Assembly (NCBI GenBank): GCA_928721565.1
Contig: OV788638.1
Coordinates: forward strand, 1,054,001-1,118,000
Direction of reading: 5' to 3'
From: an uncultured Clostridia bacterium
GTDB taxonomy: Bacteria; Bacillota; Clostridia; TANB77; CAG-508
DNA length: 64,000 bases
In this document: positions 1 to 8,310 of the stretch, piece by piece
How positions within the stretch are numbered: position 1 is the first letter of the stretch
Layout: each line of letters starts with the position of its first letter
Made by a program: the position numbers and the translations under genes
Notes under the pieces: generated by a model
The model's input: the letters and a program-made list of their open reading frames with translations, nothing else
The model's database searches: none
What the model was told of the DNA's origin: nothing

Positions 1-1085
1 TTTGGAAGGCATTAAAAGAAATGGGATTAAATATAACTGCAGTAGTCGGAACCTCTATAGGAGCATTAAATGGGGCCTTATTTTTACAAGATGATTTAGA
101 GTCAGTTGTAAAAATGTATGAAAATATAAAAATTGATAATATAATGAATGTAAATGGAATAAATGCGGACAAAAATATATTCGATTTGGCTAATATATTT
201 AATTTAGCGGCAGATTATACTAAACAAAGAGGAATTGATAATACACCTTTAAGAGAAATGATTAGAAAATATGTTGATATGGACAAATTATATAATTCCA
301 AAATTGATTTTGGACTAGTTACATATTCAGTAAAAAATAAAACACCATTACAAGTATTCAAAAATGATATTCCAAAAGATCAAATGGAAAATTATTTGTT
401 AGCAAGTTCATGTTTTCCGATATTTAAACCTCAAATAATAAATGGAGAAGAATATTATGATGGGGGATTATATGATAATATACCGTCAAATATGCTAATT
501 GAAAAGGGATATAAAAATATTATAATTGCAGACATTGCAGGAGTAGGATTTAGTAAAAAAACTGTAAATAAAGATGTATATATAAAGGTAATATCAGCTT
601 CAGAAGATTTAGGAGGAACTTTTGACTTTAATCATGAAAGAATAATTAACAATATAAAATTAGGCTATTTAGATACAATGAGGAGTTTCAACAAATTACA
701 AGGGCATATTTATTATTTTAAACCAGTTGAATTTTCTAATATGCTAGAGGTATTTAATTTGCAAACTATTTATGGTTTGGAATATGCTGCTCAAACATAT
801 AAAATGTCTAGATATAAAGAATATACTTTTGAGGAATTTATAAAAGAACTAAAAGAAAGACACTTAGATGCTGAAAGAAGATATAAAAAATCAAAAGATG
901 CAAATCTAATACAAATAGGAAAAAGACTTAATAAATTATTTGATAAAGGCTTAGGAATTTGTATAGCAAAAGATTTATACTTAGATAGGCCTGCATCAAG
1001 GCTTTCTAATTACTTATTCAATTTTGTCAAAGATTATATAGTAGCAGCTAAAGCACTAATTGAGCTTAGCAATTATATGGATTAG
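1..1085 (+). CDS. patatin-like phospholipase family protein (5' end outside window)
   Basis: The frame is open from the first bases of the window (codons for W-K-A-L-K-E before the first ATG at 21), so the start and the oxyanion-hole glycine motif lie upstream. The visible part begins with GTSIGALNG, the G-x-S-x-G nucleophile elbow of patatin-like serine lipases. The partner aspartate is in YDGGLYDN (about residue 150), the D-G-G half of the Ser-Asp dyad. These proteins hydrolyse acyl esters of phospholipids or related lipids. The roughly 150 residues after the catalytic core are helical and charged and resemble nothing I recognise. No membrane anchor is visible. The family is confident; the substrate cannot be read from sequence. 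Confidence 0.88.
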   Translation, partial: WKALKEMGLNITAVVGTSIGALNGALFLQDDLESVVKMYENIKIDNIMNVNGINADKNIFDLANIFNLAADYTKQRGIDNTPLREMIRKYVDMDKLYNSKIDFGLVTYSVKNKTPLQVFKNDIPKDQMENYLLASSCFPIFKPQIINGEEYYDGGLYDNIPSNMLIEKGYKNIIIADIAGVGFSKKTVNKDVYIKVISASEDLGGTFDFNHERIINNIKLGYLDTMRSFNKLQGHIYYFKPVEFSNMLEVFNLQTIYGLEYAAQTYKMSRYKEYTFEEFIKELKERHLDAERRYKKSKDANLIQIGKRLNKLFDKGLGICIAKDLYLDRPASRLSNYLFNFVKDYIVAAKALIELSNYMD

Positions 1086-1126
1086 TTTATAAAGTTTGAA
1101 AATATATATTGAAAGGAGAAATAAAA

Positions 1127-1669
1127 ATGATTTTAGAATTTTTAAAAAAATATGAAAAGGAGTCAATATTAATATCAGTATTACTTATTATTGTTTCACT
1201 ATTCTTAATAGCTAAACCAGGAATTGCGGTATCAACAGTAGTTACATTGTTTGCAATTGTATTTTTGGTAGATGGAATTATAAACATAATTACATATATG
1301 ATGGAAGATGTAGAAATCAAAGCATATAGTAATGAATTAATTATGGGAATTTTATTAGTAATATTAGGCCTTATAATATTACTAAATCAGCCTTTATTTA
1401 TATCAATATTACCAATAATGATTGGATTATGGATATTTATAAAAAGTATTATGAAATTACAATTAGCAATTAATTTAAAATCAGCAGTGGCTGAAAGATG
1501 GGGATTATTATTAGTATCTTCAATATTAATGGCAATATTAGGTGTATTAATAATTGTAAATCCATTTGAAGCAATATTTACAATAACAAGATTTATCGGA
1601 ATAATGATGTTAGTTGCTGAAGTTATTAATATATGTGAAAGTGTATATTTTTTACAACAAACAAAGTAA
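1127..1669 (+). CDS. HdeD/DUF308-type six-helix membrane protein
   Basis: This 180-residue protein has about six hydrophobic helices and a basic, aspartate-containing first loop, which matches the DUF308 (HdeD-like) family. The family's role in Gram-positive bacteria is undefined; in enterobacteria HdeD is linked to acid resistance. I chose ATG 1127 because the RBS GAAAGGAG (1111-1118) is correctly spaced from it; an in-frame TTG at 1109 lies upstream of that RBS and is unlikely. The gene follows the lipase by about 40 bp and may be cotranscribed with it. Confidence 0.75.
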   Translation: MILEFLKKYEKESILISVLLIIVSLFLIAKPGIAVSTVVTLFAIVFLVDGIINIITYMMEDVEIKAYSNELIMGILLVILGLIILLNQPLFISILPIMIGLWIFIKSIMKLQLAINLKSAVAERWGLLLVSSILMAILGVLIIVNPFEAIFTITRFIGIMMLVAEVINICESVYFLQQTK

Positions 1670-1730
1670 AAGAAGGGATTTTTTTACGTATTAAAACAGT
1701 ATAATTTGATATAATTAATACAGTATAGAT

Positions 1731-1774
1731 AAAAATAGTGAATTAAAAAATTATTTTTTAATTCACTATTTTTG
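1731..1774. terminator. bidirectional hairpin terminator between convergent genes
   Basis: AGTGAATTAAAAAAT pairs with ATTTTTTAATTCACT, flanked by A5 on the left and T5 on the right. It therefore reads as a terminator on both strands. It separates the DUF308 gene from the convergent YhgE-type gene. Confidence 0.75.
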
Positions 1775-1830
1775 AGAACTTTTCTCGGTTACTTTTTCAG
1801 CAACCTCTTTTTTACAGTCCTTTTTATATG

Positions 1831-3912
1831 TTAAGCTTTAGCCTTTTCAATTGATTTTTTATTTTTAATAACATCAACTATACAAGTAATAGCTAAAGTA
1901 ACAACTGTAACACCAACTAAAATACCTAAATATTGACATTTGAAATTTGTAGCAGTTGGAACTAAAATTTCTCTAAACAATTTAATTGAATAAGTCATAG
2001 GTAAGAAAGATGTAATTCCTTGGAATCCCTTATCAATTGTTTCGATAGGGAATGTACCACCAGAAGCAGCTAATTGTAATACCAAAACAATTAGTGCTAA
2101 GAATTTACCAATATCTCCTAAATTTCTAATTAAGAATTGTATAATACTTGCAAAAGTAATTCCAACTAAAATACTTGCTGTGTAATATAATGCATTGTTT
2201 TCAATATCAAAGCTTAAACCTGATTTTAAAAGTATAGCTACAATTAAACCTTGTAAAGCGCCAAGTCCAATGTATGCAATATTTTGTAATAGTTTATTTT
2301 TATAATCATGGTCAAATATTTTAAATCTATGTTTTTGATCATAGTATAGAACAACATAAGCCATTAAAGCACCAACCCATAAACCAATACATAAGAATAA
2401 TGGGGTAAAAGCAATACCATAAGAATTTACTTCACCATAAGCTTCTGTTTTGAATTCAACAGGTTTAGCTCCAAAATCTTCGATTCCGTTTAAAGATTTT
2501 AATTGTTCTTTAGTATTAGCAAGGCCTTCATCAATAGATGTTTTGAATGTTTGAACACCTTCAACTAATTTGTTACTTCCATCATAGGCAGAAGATGTTC
2601 CGGCATTTAATGTAGTTAAAGCATTATCAATTGTTTTAGAACTTGAATTTAAAGTTTCTAATCCATTTGTTAATGTAGAACTTCCTGCTGTTAATTGAAC
2701 TGTACCATTAGATAAAGTTGCAATACCTTGATTTAATGATGTAGTTCCTTGTTTTACTTGAGTTAAAGCTGATTTTAAACTTTGAACACCAGTTGTTAAT
2801 TTTCCTAAGTCTTGAGTTCCAGCTACTAATTTTTGAGTTCCTGCATATAAATTGTTTGTTCCAGCTGTTAATTTTTGGCCACCAATAGTTAATTGTTGGA
2901 AACCATCTAAATTACCTTTTTCAGGGTCTTGAGCTAATATTTGACTGGCACTAACTGCTAAATATTGTAATGTAGGATCAGTAGCATTACCAGAATAAGC
3001 TGAAAGTGCCTGTAAAAGAGGTTTTACATTAGAATTTAAATATTCTACATTTCCAACATAATCTGCAATGCCTGTATTCAAATCAGCTGCACCAGTATTT
3101 AAGTCTGTTACACCACTTGCTAATGATGCAATTCCTGAATTACTTTGAGCAGATAACTCATCAACACCTGCATTTATTTGAGATATAGCACTATCTAATG
3201 ATTGACCACCATTTTTTAATGTATCAACACCACTAGAAACTTGAGATAGTCCACTTTCTAAGCTTTGACTTCCTGTATAAGCAGATGATATACCATTATC
3301 AAATTCTTTATAACTGTTACTTAATTGATTTGTTCCATCATTAAGTTGTTTAATTCCATCATTTAAACTTTGAGATCCATCTAAAATTGTACTAGCTCCA
3401 TCACTTATAGATTGCAAGTTATCTGGAACTTCATTTAATTTGTTTGATAAGTTTGCTATAATTTCTCTATCAACTTTTGACTGTAAATTTAATTCGATTG
3501 TTTTTACTGCACTATTTATAATTTGAGTTGCCAAATAATTTGTTGCTTGATTTGGTCTATATATTATTTGAGCAATTTGTTTGTCAGTTGTTGAACCACT
3601 TTCCAAACATTCAGTAAAGTTTTCTGGAATTTCTATTGTTGCATAGTAATTTCCCTTTTCCATACCGTCATTGGCAGTGTCTTTACTAACTTCTTGAATA
3701 TTAAATGTTGCACTGTCTTTTAGATTTTGCACAAATTCGTTTCCTTGATTTTTGTTGTCTTTTCCTTTGTCTTCATTTACAACAGCTATTTTCATGTCAC
3801 TTAAAGTTCCATATGGATTCCAATAAGATTTTAAATAGAAAAAGCTATAGATAATAGGGATTAATAAAACTACAGCAAAAATCAAAATTTTTAAGATTTT
3901 TTCTTTTTTCAT
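1831..3912 (-). CDS. YhgE/Pip family membrane protein (ABC-2-like, coiled-coil ectodomain)
   Basis: This 693-residue protein has one N-terminal transmembrane helix (residues about 8-28), a long extracytoplasmic region and five or six C-terminal helices. The N-terminal YhgE/Pip signature is visible (WNPYG near residue 31, then VVNEDKG). The middle (about residues 165-460) is a run of heptad-like LxxGxxxLxxG repeats typical of the family and predicted to be coiled or beta-helical. Family members include the phage infection protein Pip and the EsaA-like component of type VII secretion; many others are assigned loosely as export permeases. It is encoded 7 bp after a TetR regulator, suggesting a regulated efflux or envelope-stress module. 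The family is confident, the substrate unknown. Confidence 0.88.
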   Translation of the reverse strand: MKKEKILKILIFAVVLLIPIIYSFFYLKSYWNPYGTLSDMKIAVVNEDKGKDNKNQGNEFVQNLKDSATFNIQEVSKDTANDGMEKGNYYATIEIPENFTECLESGSTTDKQIAQIIYRPNQATNYLATQIINSAVKTIELNLQSKVDREIIANLSNKLNEVPDNLQSISDGASTILDGSQSLNDGIKQLNDGTNQLSNSYKEFDNGISSAYTGSQSLESGLSQVSSGVDTLKNGGQSLDSAISQINAGVDELSAQSNSGIASLASGVTDLNTGAADLNTGIADYVGNVEYLNSNVKPLLQALSAYSGNATDPTLQYLAVSASQILAQDPEKGNLDGFQQLTIGGQKLTAGTNNLYAGTQKLVAGTQDLGKLTTGVQSLKSALTQVKQGTTSLNQGIATLSNGTVQLTAGSSTLTNGLETLNSSSKTIDNALTTLNAGTSSAYDGSNKLVEGVQTFKTSIDEGLANTKEQLKSLNGIEDFGAKPVEFKTEAYGEVNSYGIAFTPLFLCIGLWVGALMAYVVLYYDQKHRFKIFDHDYKNKLLQNIAYIGLGALQGLIVAILLKSGLSFDIENNALYYTASILVGITFASIIQFLIRNLGDIGKFLALIVLVLQLAASGGTFPIETIDKGFQGITSFLPMTYSIKLFREILVPTATNFKCQYLGILVGVTVVTLAITCIVDVIKNKKSIEKAKA

Positions 3913-3919
3913 AATAAAA

Positions 3920-4486
3920 TCATTCCTTTCTTAACCCTTTTTTAATAATTTCTGAAATACTATTTGCTATCATTTGTTCATCCATTGTTTTATCTTTATC
4001 AGTCCATTCAATGATTAGAGCCATATACATTTTATAAACTAAAAATGCAGTAACATCTAAATCAGAAAATTCAATAAAACCTTTTTCTTTTGCTTTTTGG
4101 AGTTTGCTTTTGATGTAATTTTGAATTTGTGTGTCAATTAATGCTAAGTTTTTTATTATGATAGGGTTTTTTAACCATTCAGCTTCTTTAGAAATTATAT
4201 TTAAAAAGTCTTTTTCTTTTCTGTATTTTAATAATTTACAAGTTGCTTCATTTACTGTGGCAAAAAAATCCATATTTTTGCTTTCAACTTCTTCTACAAT
4301 TTTTTTCATGTTTTGAAGTTCCTCTTGGATAAAATATTCTAGTAAAGCTTCTTTACTATCAAAATAACGATAAATAGTTTTTTTAGTAACACCAGCTTCT
4401 CTAGCAATTTCATCCATAGAAACTTTTTTAAAACCGAATTTATGGAATAAGGTTCTTGCTACTTCTATAATTTGTTCTTCTTTCAA
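3920..4486 (-). CDS. TetR/AcrR family transcriptional regulator
   Basis: The N-terminal helix-turn-helix is typical of TetR: ARTLFHKFGFKKVSMDEIA, then AGVTKKTIYRYFDSKEALL at residues about 10-50. The variable ligand/dimer domain follows, for 188 residues in all. The likely start is TTG at 4484-4486, because AGGAGG (minus strand, 4495-4500) is 8 bp upstream of it. The in-frame GTG at 4493-4495 overlaps that RBS and cannot be used with it. The gene is first in an operon with the YhgE-type protein and probably represses itself and that gene through the dyad between its promoter and RBS. Confidence 0.88.
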   Translation of the reverse strand: MKEEQIIEVARTLFHKFGFKKVSMDEIAREAGVTKKTIYRYFDSKEALLEYFIQEELQNMKKIVEEVESKNMDFFATVNEATCKLLKYRKEKDFLNIISKEAEWLKNPIIIKNLALIDTQIQNYIKSKLQKAKEKGFIEFSDLDVTAFLVYKMYMALIIEWTDKDKTMDEQMIANSISEIIKKGLRKE

Positions 4487-4504
4487 AATTAACACCTCCT
4501 ATAC

Positions 4505-4557
4505 ACTAGTATACTGTTCTAGTTATTTAGTATACCACATACAAGGAGCATTGTCAA
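4505..4557 (-). promoter_or_regulatory. sigma-A promoter plus dyad operator of the TetR/YhgE operon
   Basis: On the minus strand TTGACA (4552-4557) and TATACT (4529-4534) are exactly 17 bp apart. Between the -10 and the RBS lies ACTAG-N9-CTAGT (4505-4523), and the -10 lies in a second GTATAC-like half site. A dyad at this position is the usual place for an autoregulatory TetR operator. The promoter is seen directly; operator function is inferred. Confidence 0.7.
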
Positions 4558-4680
4558 GAGTTGGAAATACTTTTTTCTAAATATATATAAAATTAATGAA
4601 TTAATAATATTGAAAAAAATGACCAAATATGTTAAAGTAATAAAAGTAGTATAAATTCAAATAAGGAGAGAAATAATTAA

Positions 4681-5343
4681 ATGAACAATTTTATGGGGAT
4701 TTTAGTATCATATTTATATATAACATTAGTAATAATAGGAGCGAGAATATTTGAAAAAAAGGGAAAAGAAGCTAGTAGAAAATTTATACACATTATGCTA
4801 GGAAACTGGTGGTTTATAGCAATGTATTATTTTACAAATGTATGGTTTGCAGCATTTGTACCAGCGACATTTGTAATAATAAATTATATATCATACAAAA
4901 AAGACTTAATAAAGGTAATGGAAAGAGAAAAACAAGATGGATTAGGAACTGTATATTATGCAATTTCACTTTTTATATTAGTAATAGTTTCATTTGGAAT
5001 ATACAAAATGCCATCATTAGGACTTATTCCAAATCTAGTTATGGCTTATGGAGATGGATTGGCTGGACTAATTGGAAAAGTGATTAAAAGTAAAAAATAT
5101 AAATTAAGTGATACCAAAAAATCAGTGGCAGGATCAATTACAATGTTTATTATTTCAACAGTTTTAATTGGTGGATATTTAGCTTTTTGGCATACAGGAG
5201 AATTCTGGGCAACTACACATTGGCCATTAATTTCGGCAATGATGGGATTTGTAATAACTGCTATAGAAGCAATTTCAGCAAAAGGAACAGATAATGTTAC
5301 AGTACCACTTGGAACATTATGTATGTTATTATTGATAGGATAG
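4681..5343 (+). CDS. DGK1/SEC59/VTE5-type membrane kinase or cytidylyltransferase-like protein
   Basis: A 220-residue polytopic membrane protein with about six helices. RKFIHIMLGNWW (residues about 33-44), YGDGLAGLIGK (about 122-132) and KKSVAGS are the conserved blocks of the diacylglycerol kinase DGK1, dolichol kinase and phytol kinase group, related to CDP-diacylglycerol synthases. It probably phosphorylates a lipid alcohol or transfers a nucleotide in the membrane; the substrate cannot be predicted. It is preceded by AAGGAGAG and followed 8 bp later by ylmH, so the two are likely cotranscribed. Confidence 0.78.
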   Translation: MNNFMGILVSYLYITLVIIGARIFEKKGKEASRKFIHIMLGNWWFIAMYYFTNVWFAAFVPATFVIINYISYKKDLIKVMEREKQDGLGTVYYAISLFILVIVSFGIYKMPSLGLIPNLVMAYGDGLAGLIGKVIKSKKYKLSDTKKSVAGSITMFIISTVLIGGYLAFWHTGEFWATTHWPLISAMMGFVITAIEAISAKGTDNVTVPLGTLCMLLLIG

Positions 5344-5350
5344 AGGATAT

Positions 5351-6127
5351 ATGAGAGAAAAAGATGATAAAATTTTACTAGCACAGATATCAGATAAAAT
5401 TGAAATGTGCGAAAATAAAAATAAAATTGAATACACAGATTTTTTAGATTTAGCTCAAATAGAATTAGTACAACATTATATTGATAAACTAAAAATAGAA
5501 AATTATATGAGGTATGGAGGATTTGAGCAAGCAGAAAGAAAAAAGTTTGTTATTTATCCAGAGAAGTTTAACTCTTCAGTTGTAGAGAAAAACTTATCAA
5601 GCATAGTTAAGATTGTAAGAATACAACTACCAGATGATATGAAAGGAAAATATACACATAGAGATTATTTAGGGGCAGTCATAAAACTTGGAGTTAAAAG
5701 AGAGAAAATCGGAGATATAATTGTAGATAATGATGGAGCTGATATAATTGTTGACAAAGATATTTCTAAATTTTTAGTAGAAAATTTAGGAAGTCTTACT
5801 AGATTTTCTAAGTCTGAAATAACAATTGAAGAGATTAAAAATTTGAGAACTGTAGAAATTAGAAGAGAAGAACGAGATATAATACTTTCATCTTTAAGGA
5901 TGGATAATGTTATATCAGAACTTGCAAGATGTTCAAGAAATAAGGCTCTTGATATTATAAACATGGAAAGGGTTTTTGTTAATTTTCAATGTGAGACGAA
6001 GAAAACAAAGCAAATTAAGCCTGGAGATATGATTACAATTAGAGGAAAAGGTAGGTTTTATATTAAAGAACTAGTTGGTCAAACAAGAAGTGGAAGAGTT
6101 ATTGTAAAAATAGAAAAATTTGTGTAA
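5351..6127 (+). CDS. ylmH: YlmH-like S4-domain RNA-binding protein
   Basis: This 258-residue protein has the YlmH layout. The N-terminal part includes the family pattern RYGGFEQAERKKFVIYP (residues about 54-70). The C-terminal S4 RNA-binding domain (about 180-255) contains ARCSRNKALDIINMERVFVN and PGDMITIRGKGRF. In Firmicutes YlmH binds the 50S-peptidyl-tRNA complex and supports ribosome-associated quality control alongside RqcH. It usually lies in the sepF/ylm division cluster, but here it follows a lipid-kinase-like gene, so the context is unusual. A strong terminator follows. Confidence 0.87.
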   Translation: MREKDDKILLAQISDKIEMCENKNKIEYTDFLDLAQIELVQHYIDKLKIENYMRYGGFEQAERKKFVIYPEKFNSSVVEKNLSSIVKIVRIQLPDDMKGKYTHRDYLGAVIKLGVKREKIGDIIVDNDGADIIVDKDISKFLVENLGSLTRFSKSEITIEEIKNLRTVEIRREERDIILSSLRMDNVISELARCSRNKALDIINMERVFVNFQCETKKTKQIKPGDMITIRGKGRFYIKELVGQTRSGRVIVKIEKFV

Positions 6128-6135
6128 TATAAAGG

Positions 6136-6174
6136 AAAAACAGCTTTTCAAAAGTTAATGAAAAGCTGTTTTTT
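6136..6174. terminator. bidirectional terminator between ylmH and rimI
   Basis: AAAACAGCTTTTCA pairs with TGAAAAGCTGTTTT and is followed by a T run. The mirror A run makes it usable from the minus strand as well. It separates the convergent ylmH and rimI genes. Confidence 0.8.
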
Positions 6175-6607
6175 ATATATCATATTTAGTCATAATGTAA
6201 GCATCTTGAGTGTTATTATAATATTTTTTTCTAATGCCTAAATTTTTAAAACCAAATTTTTCATATAAATGAATTGCTGGTTCGTTTTTGGTATTTACTT
6301 CTAAAGTAAATGATTTTAAGTTACGATCAGAACAAATATCAATTAAAGATTCTAAAAGTTCACCACCAAGACCATGACCACGACGTGTTTTTTTGACAAC
6401 TATGTTGTTAAGAGTTGCTTCATCAAGACAAATGGAAATTCCAGCAAAGCCGACTACTTCATCTTTATCTTTTGCAATAATATATATTGTATTTTCATTT
6501 TCAAGTTCTTGCTTTAGAACATTATAACTCCAAAAATTATCAAAATCGGAATATAAAGTATCTTTCATATTTTCTAAATCTTTTAAAGTCATTTCAGTAA
6601 TTTCCAT
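6173..6607 (-). CDS. rimI: ribosomal protein S18-alanine N-acetyltransferase
   Basis: A 144-residue GNAT protein. The acetyl-CoA pyrophosphate loop RRGHGLGGELLESL (residues about 75-88) matches R/Q-x-x-G-x-G/A, and the C-terminal block LEVNTKNEPAIHLYEKFGF is the RimI signature (E-V-x-x-x-N-x-x-A-x-x-L-Y-x-x-x-G-F). RimI acetylates the N-terminal alanine of ribosomal protein S18. The gene is 6 bp downstream of tsaB, the usual clostridial arrangement, with RBS AAAGGAGTG. It is almost certainly cotranscribed with tsaB. Confidence 0.88.
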   Translation of the reverse strand: MEITEMTLKDLENMKDTLYSDFDNFWSYNVLKQELENENTIYIIAKDKDEVVGFAGISICLDEATLNNIVVKKTRRGHGLGGELLESLIDICSDRNLKSFTLEVNTKNEPAIHLYEKFGFKNLGIRKKYYNNTQDAYIMTKYDI

Positions 6608-6613
6608 ATTGTA

Positions 6614-7300
6614 TCACTCCTTTTTCATTTTTTCTTCGAGAGCTCTTTCTGCTTGTGACTTTCTTAAATATAAAGGCATAACAGAAGTTTGTGTACCATT
6701 TATATAGGTATTATATCCAGCTATTCCAAGGGAATAACTACTTAAATTATTTTTATCAGTAAATACGCAATTTGGTATAAGGTTTTTTATTAAATCTTTA
6801 TTTGCAATTACGCCATCTCCTACAAAATATATGGTAGAATCATAATTTTTAAGCAAAGAAATTGCCTCATTTATAGTTTTAAAGTCTAAAGTTCCAATTT
6901 GAGTATATATGTTATCTTTATGTTCAAATAAGCCATAATAAACATTGTCATTTCTGGCATCAATTAAAGAACAAATTAACCCATTTTCAGAAACATTATA
7001 AGCGAGTGATTCCAAAGAATTTATTCCAACACATGGAATATTTAAAGAATCTTGAAAGGCAAGAACAGTACCCACGCCAATACGAATTCCAGTAAAAGAA
7101 CCAGGTCCCTTATCACATACAATTAAACTCAAATCATTTAATGTTAGATTTGACTCTTGTAGAGCCTGTTCTATAACTGGCATGATTTTTTCTGAATGAT
7201 TTCTTGCATCATCTACTATTATTTCTTTTATACAATCTGTATTTTCTAATATTGCAACTGTGCATAAATTGCTAGCTGTATCTATACTTAAAATTTTCAT
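6614..7300 (-). CDS. tsaB: tRNA threonylcarbamoyladenosine biosynthesis protein TsaB
   Basis: A 228-residue ASKHA-fold protein. It starts MKILSIDTASNLCTVAI and contains NHSEKIMPVIEQAL and the family block GPGSFTGIRIGVG (residues about 67-79). TsaB dimerises with TsaD to stabilise it during synthesis of t6A at position 37 of ANN-decoding tRNAs. The partner tsaD lies in this window at 21.0 kb in another operon; tsaE and tsaC are not present. RBS AAAGGAAG precedes the ATG. Confidence 0.9.
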   Translation of the reverse strand: MKILSIDTASNLCTVAILENTDCIKEIIVDDARNHSEKIMPVIEQALQESNLTLNDLSLIVCDKGPGSFTGIRIGVGTVLAFQDSLNIPCVGINSLESLAYNVSENGLICSLIDARNDNVYYGLFEHKDNIYTQIGTLDFKTINEAISLLKNYDSTIYFVGDGVIANKDLIKNLIPNCVFTDKNNLSSYSLGIAGYNTYINGTQTSVMPLYLRKSQAERALEEKMKKE

Positions 7301-7361
7301 TTCAATTCTTCCTTTATAAGTATTTTTACTAATTATACTATATTTTTATGAGATTTACAAG

Positions 7362-7425
7362 TGTTCATTAGGGACCGGTTCTTAAATGTGCAAATGTTCA
7401 AGAGAGAACCGGTCCCTAATGAACA
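7362..7425. repeat. AACCGGTCC palindromic repeat, copy R1 (perfect inverted form)
   Basis: Arms 7362-7382 and 7405-7425 are perfect 21-bp inverted complements (core GGGACCGGTTCT / AGAACCGGTCCC) around a 22-nt loop that contains AAATGTGCAAATGTTCAAG. The core recurs at 13.63, 22.72, 23.71 and 34.20 kb. There is no T run, so it is not a simple terminator. It occupies most of the 188-bp gap between the divergent tsaB and the small membrane gene at 7489. Confidence 0.85.
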
Positions 7426-7488
7426 TTTTATGTTGTAACAAGTGTCGAAAAAAGTCATATTATATAGTAGTACTGGAGGTGCTAAATT

Positions 7489-7755
7489 ATGGAACCACAA
7501 GTTGAAATATATTGTAAAAAAGAAAACAAAAAGAAAGACTGTTCATGTTTATGGTTAATATTTGCAGTAGTTATATTTGCTTTAACTTTCTTTATTGGAG
7601 CTATTACTGCTGTTGTTACAGGATTTGTAGAAACACTAGGAGTAGGCGCTATTGCAGTATTAATAATAGCATTAGCTGTATTAGCAATAATAGCATTGAT
7701 TGCTTTAATATGTTGCCAAAAGAATGACAAAAAGAAAAAATGTTGCTGTTGTTAA
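7489..7755 (+). CDS. small two-helix membrane protein with cysteine-rich ends
   Basis: An 88-residue protein preceded by CTGGAGGTG, a strong RBS. The N terminus is basic with C-x-C (KKDCSCLW). Two long hydrophobic helices (about residues 22-45 and 48-73) follow, and the C terminus is ICCQKN then a K run ending CCCC. I do not recognise the family. The cysteine clusters on both cytoplasm-facing ends could bind metal or carry disulfides or acylation, but nothing in the context decides this. It appears to be a single-gene unit. Confidence 0.62.
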   Translation: MEPQVEIYCKKENKKKDCSCLWLIFAVVIFALTFFIGAITAVVTGFVETLGVGAIAVLIIALAVLAIIALIALICCQKNDKKKKCCCC

Positions 7756-7774
7756 TTCATTAAATAGTATAAAA

Positions 7775-7800
7775 CTGGCCTAAAGTAAAATTTAGGCCAG
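7775..7800. terminator. hairpin after the small membrane gene (weak terminator)
   Basis: CTGGCCTAAA and TTTAGGCCAG form a perfect 10-bp stem with a 6-nt loop, 20 bp after the stop codon. The plus-strand side lacks a T run (TAATAAG follows), so it may act as an RNA-stabilising 3' hairpin instead. Confidence 0.5.
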
Positions 7801-7872
7801 TAATAAGATGACAAATATTAAAAAGTATGATATAATTGATTATGTAAAATAAACCTAAAAGGAGGAGCAACT

Positions 7873-8148
7873 ATGCGACAACGGAACAAAATAAAACCAC
7901 AATTCTTTACCAAATTTATACTCAAACAAAACAATCACAAAATATGCAGGTCATACAAGATATATACATATTTTGATGAAGGTGTAGAGAATAAAATGGA
8001 TGTTGCAAATATTTTAAAGAATTGTTTGGAACAAAAAATTTCTGTCGAAATGATAGGAAAAATTGTAGAAGGAATTTACGAATTGGAGATGGAATTTAAA
8101 GTGAAACCGTCACTAAATTCAATTTGGTTTTATTTTAAAAAAAAGTAA
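7873..8148 (+). CDS. small basic protein of unknown function
   Basis: A 91-residue frame preceded by AAAGGAGGAGC, a near-perfect RBS for ATG 7873. The N-terminal 40 residues are basic and low in structure. The C-terminal part (from MDVANILKN, residue 42) is a short alpha-beta segment, and an internal ATG at 7996 could also start it. A hairpin terminator follows directly, supporting a real monocistronic gene. I recognise no family. Confidence 0.5.
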   Translation: MRQRNKIKPQFFTKFILKQNNHKICRSYKIYTYFDEGVENKMDVANILKNCLEQKISVEMIGKIVEGIYELEMEFKVKPSLNSIWFYFKKK

Positions 8149-8164
8149 AAATTTTACATGCAAA

Positions 8165-8197
8165 AAGGTAACCATATAATATGGTTATCTTTTTTTG
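8165..8197 (+). terminator. rho-independent terminator
   Basis: AGGTAACCATA pairs with TATGGTTATCT with a short loop, followed by T7. It ends the 7873-8148 transcript. Confidence 0.82.
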
Positions 8198-8310
8198 GCT
8201 TCAATCAATTTTAATGTAATAGATTGACAATACTAAATAGTGATGATATATTTTAATCAAAATATAAGATTTTTTATGTATGGTAGAAAGAACAGGAGAT
8301 ATCTTAGATT

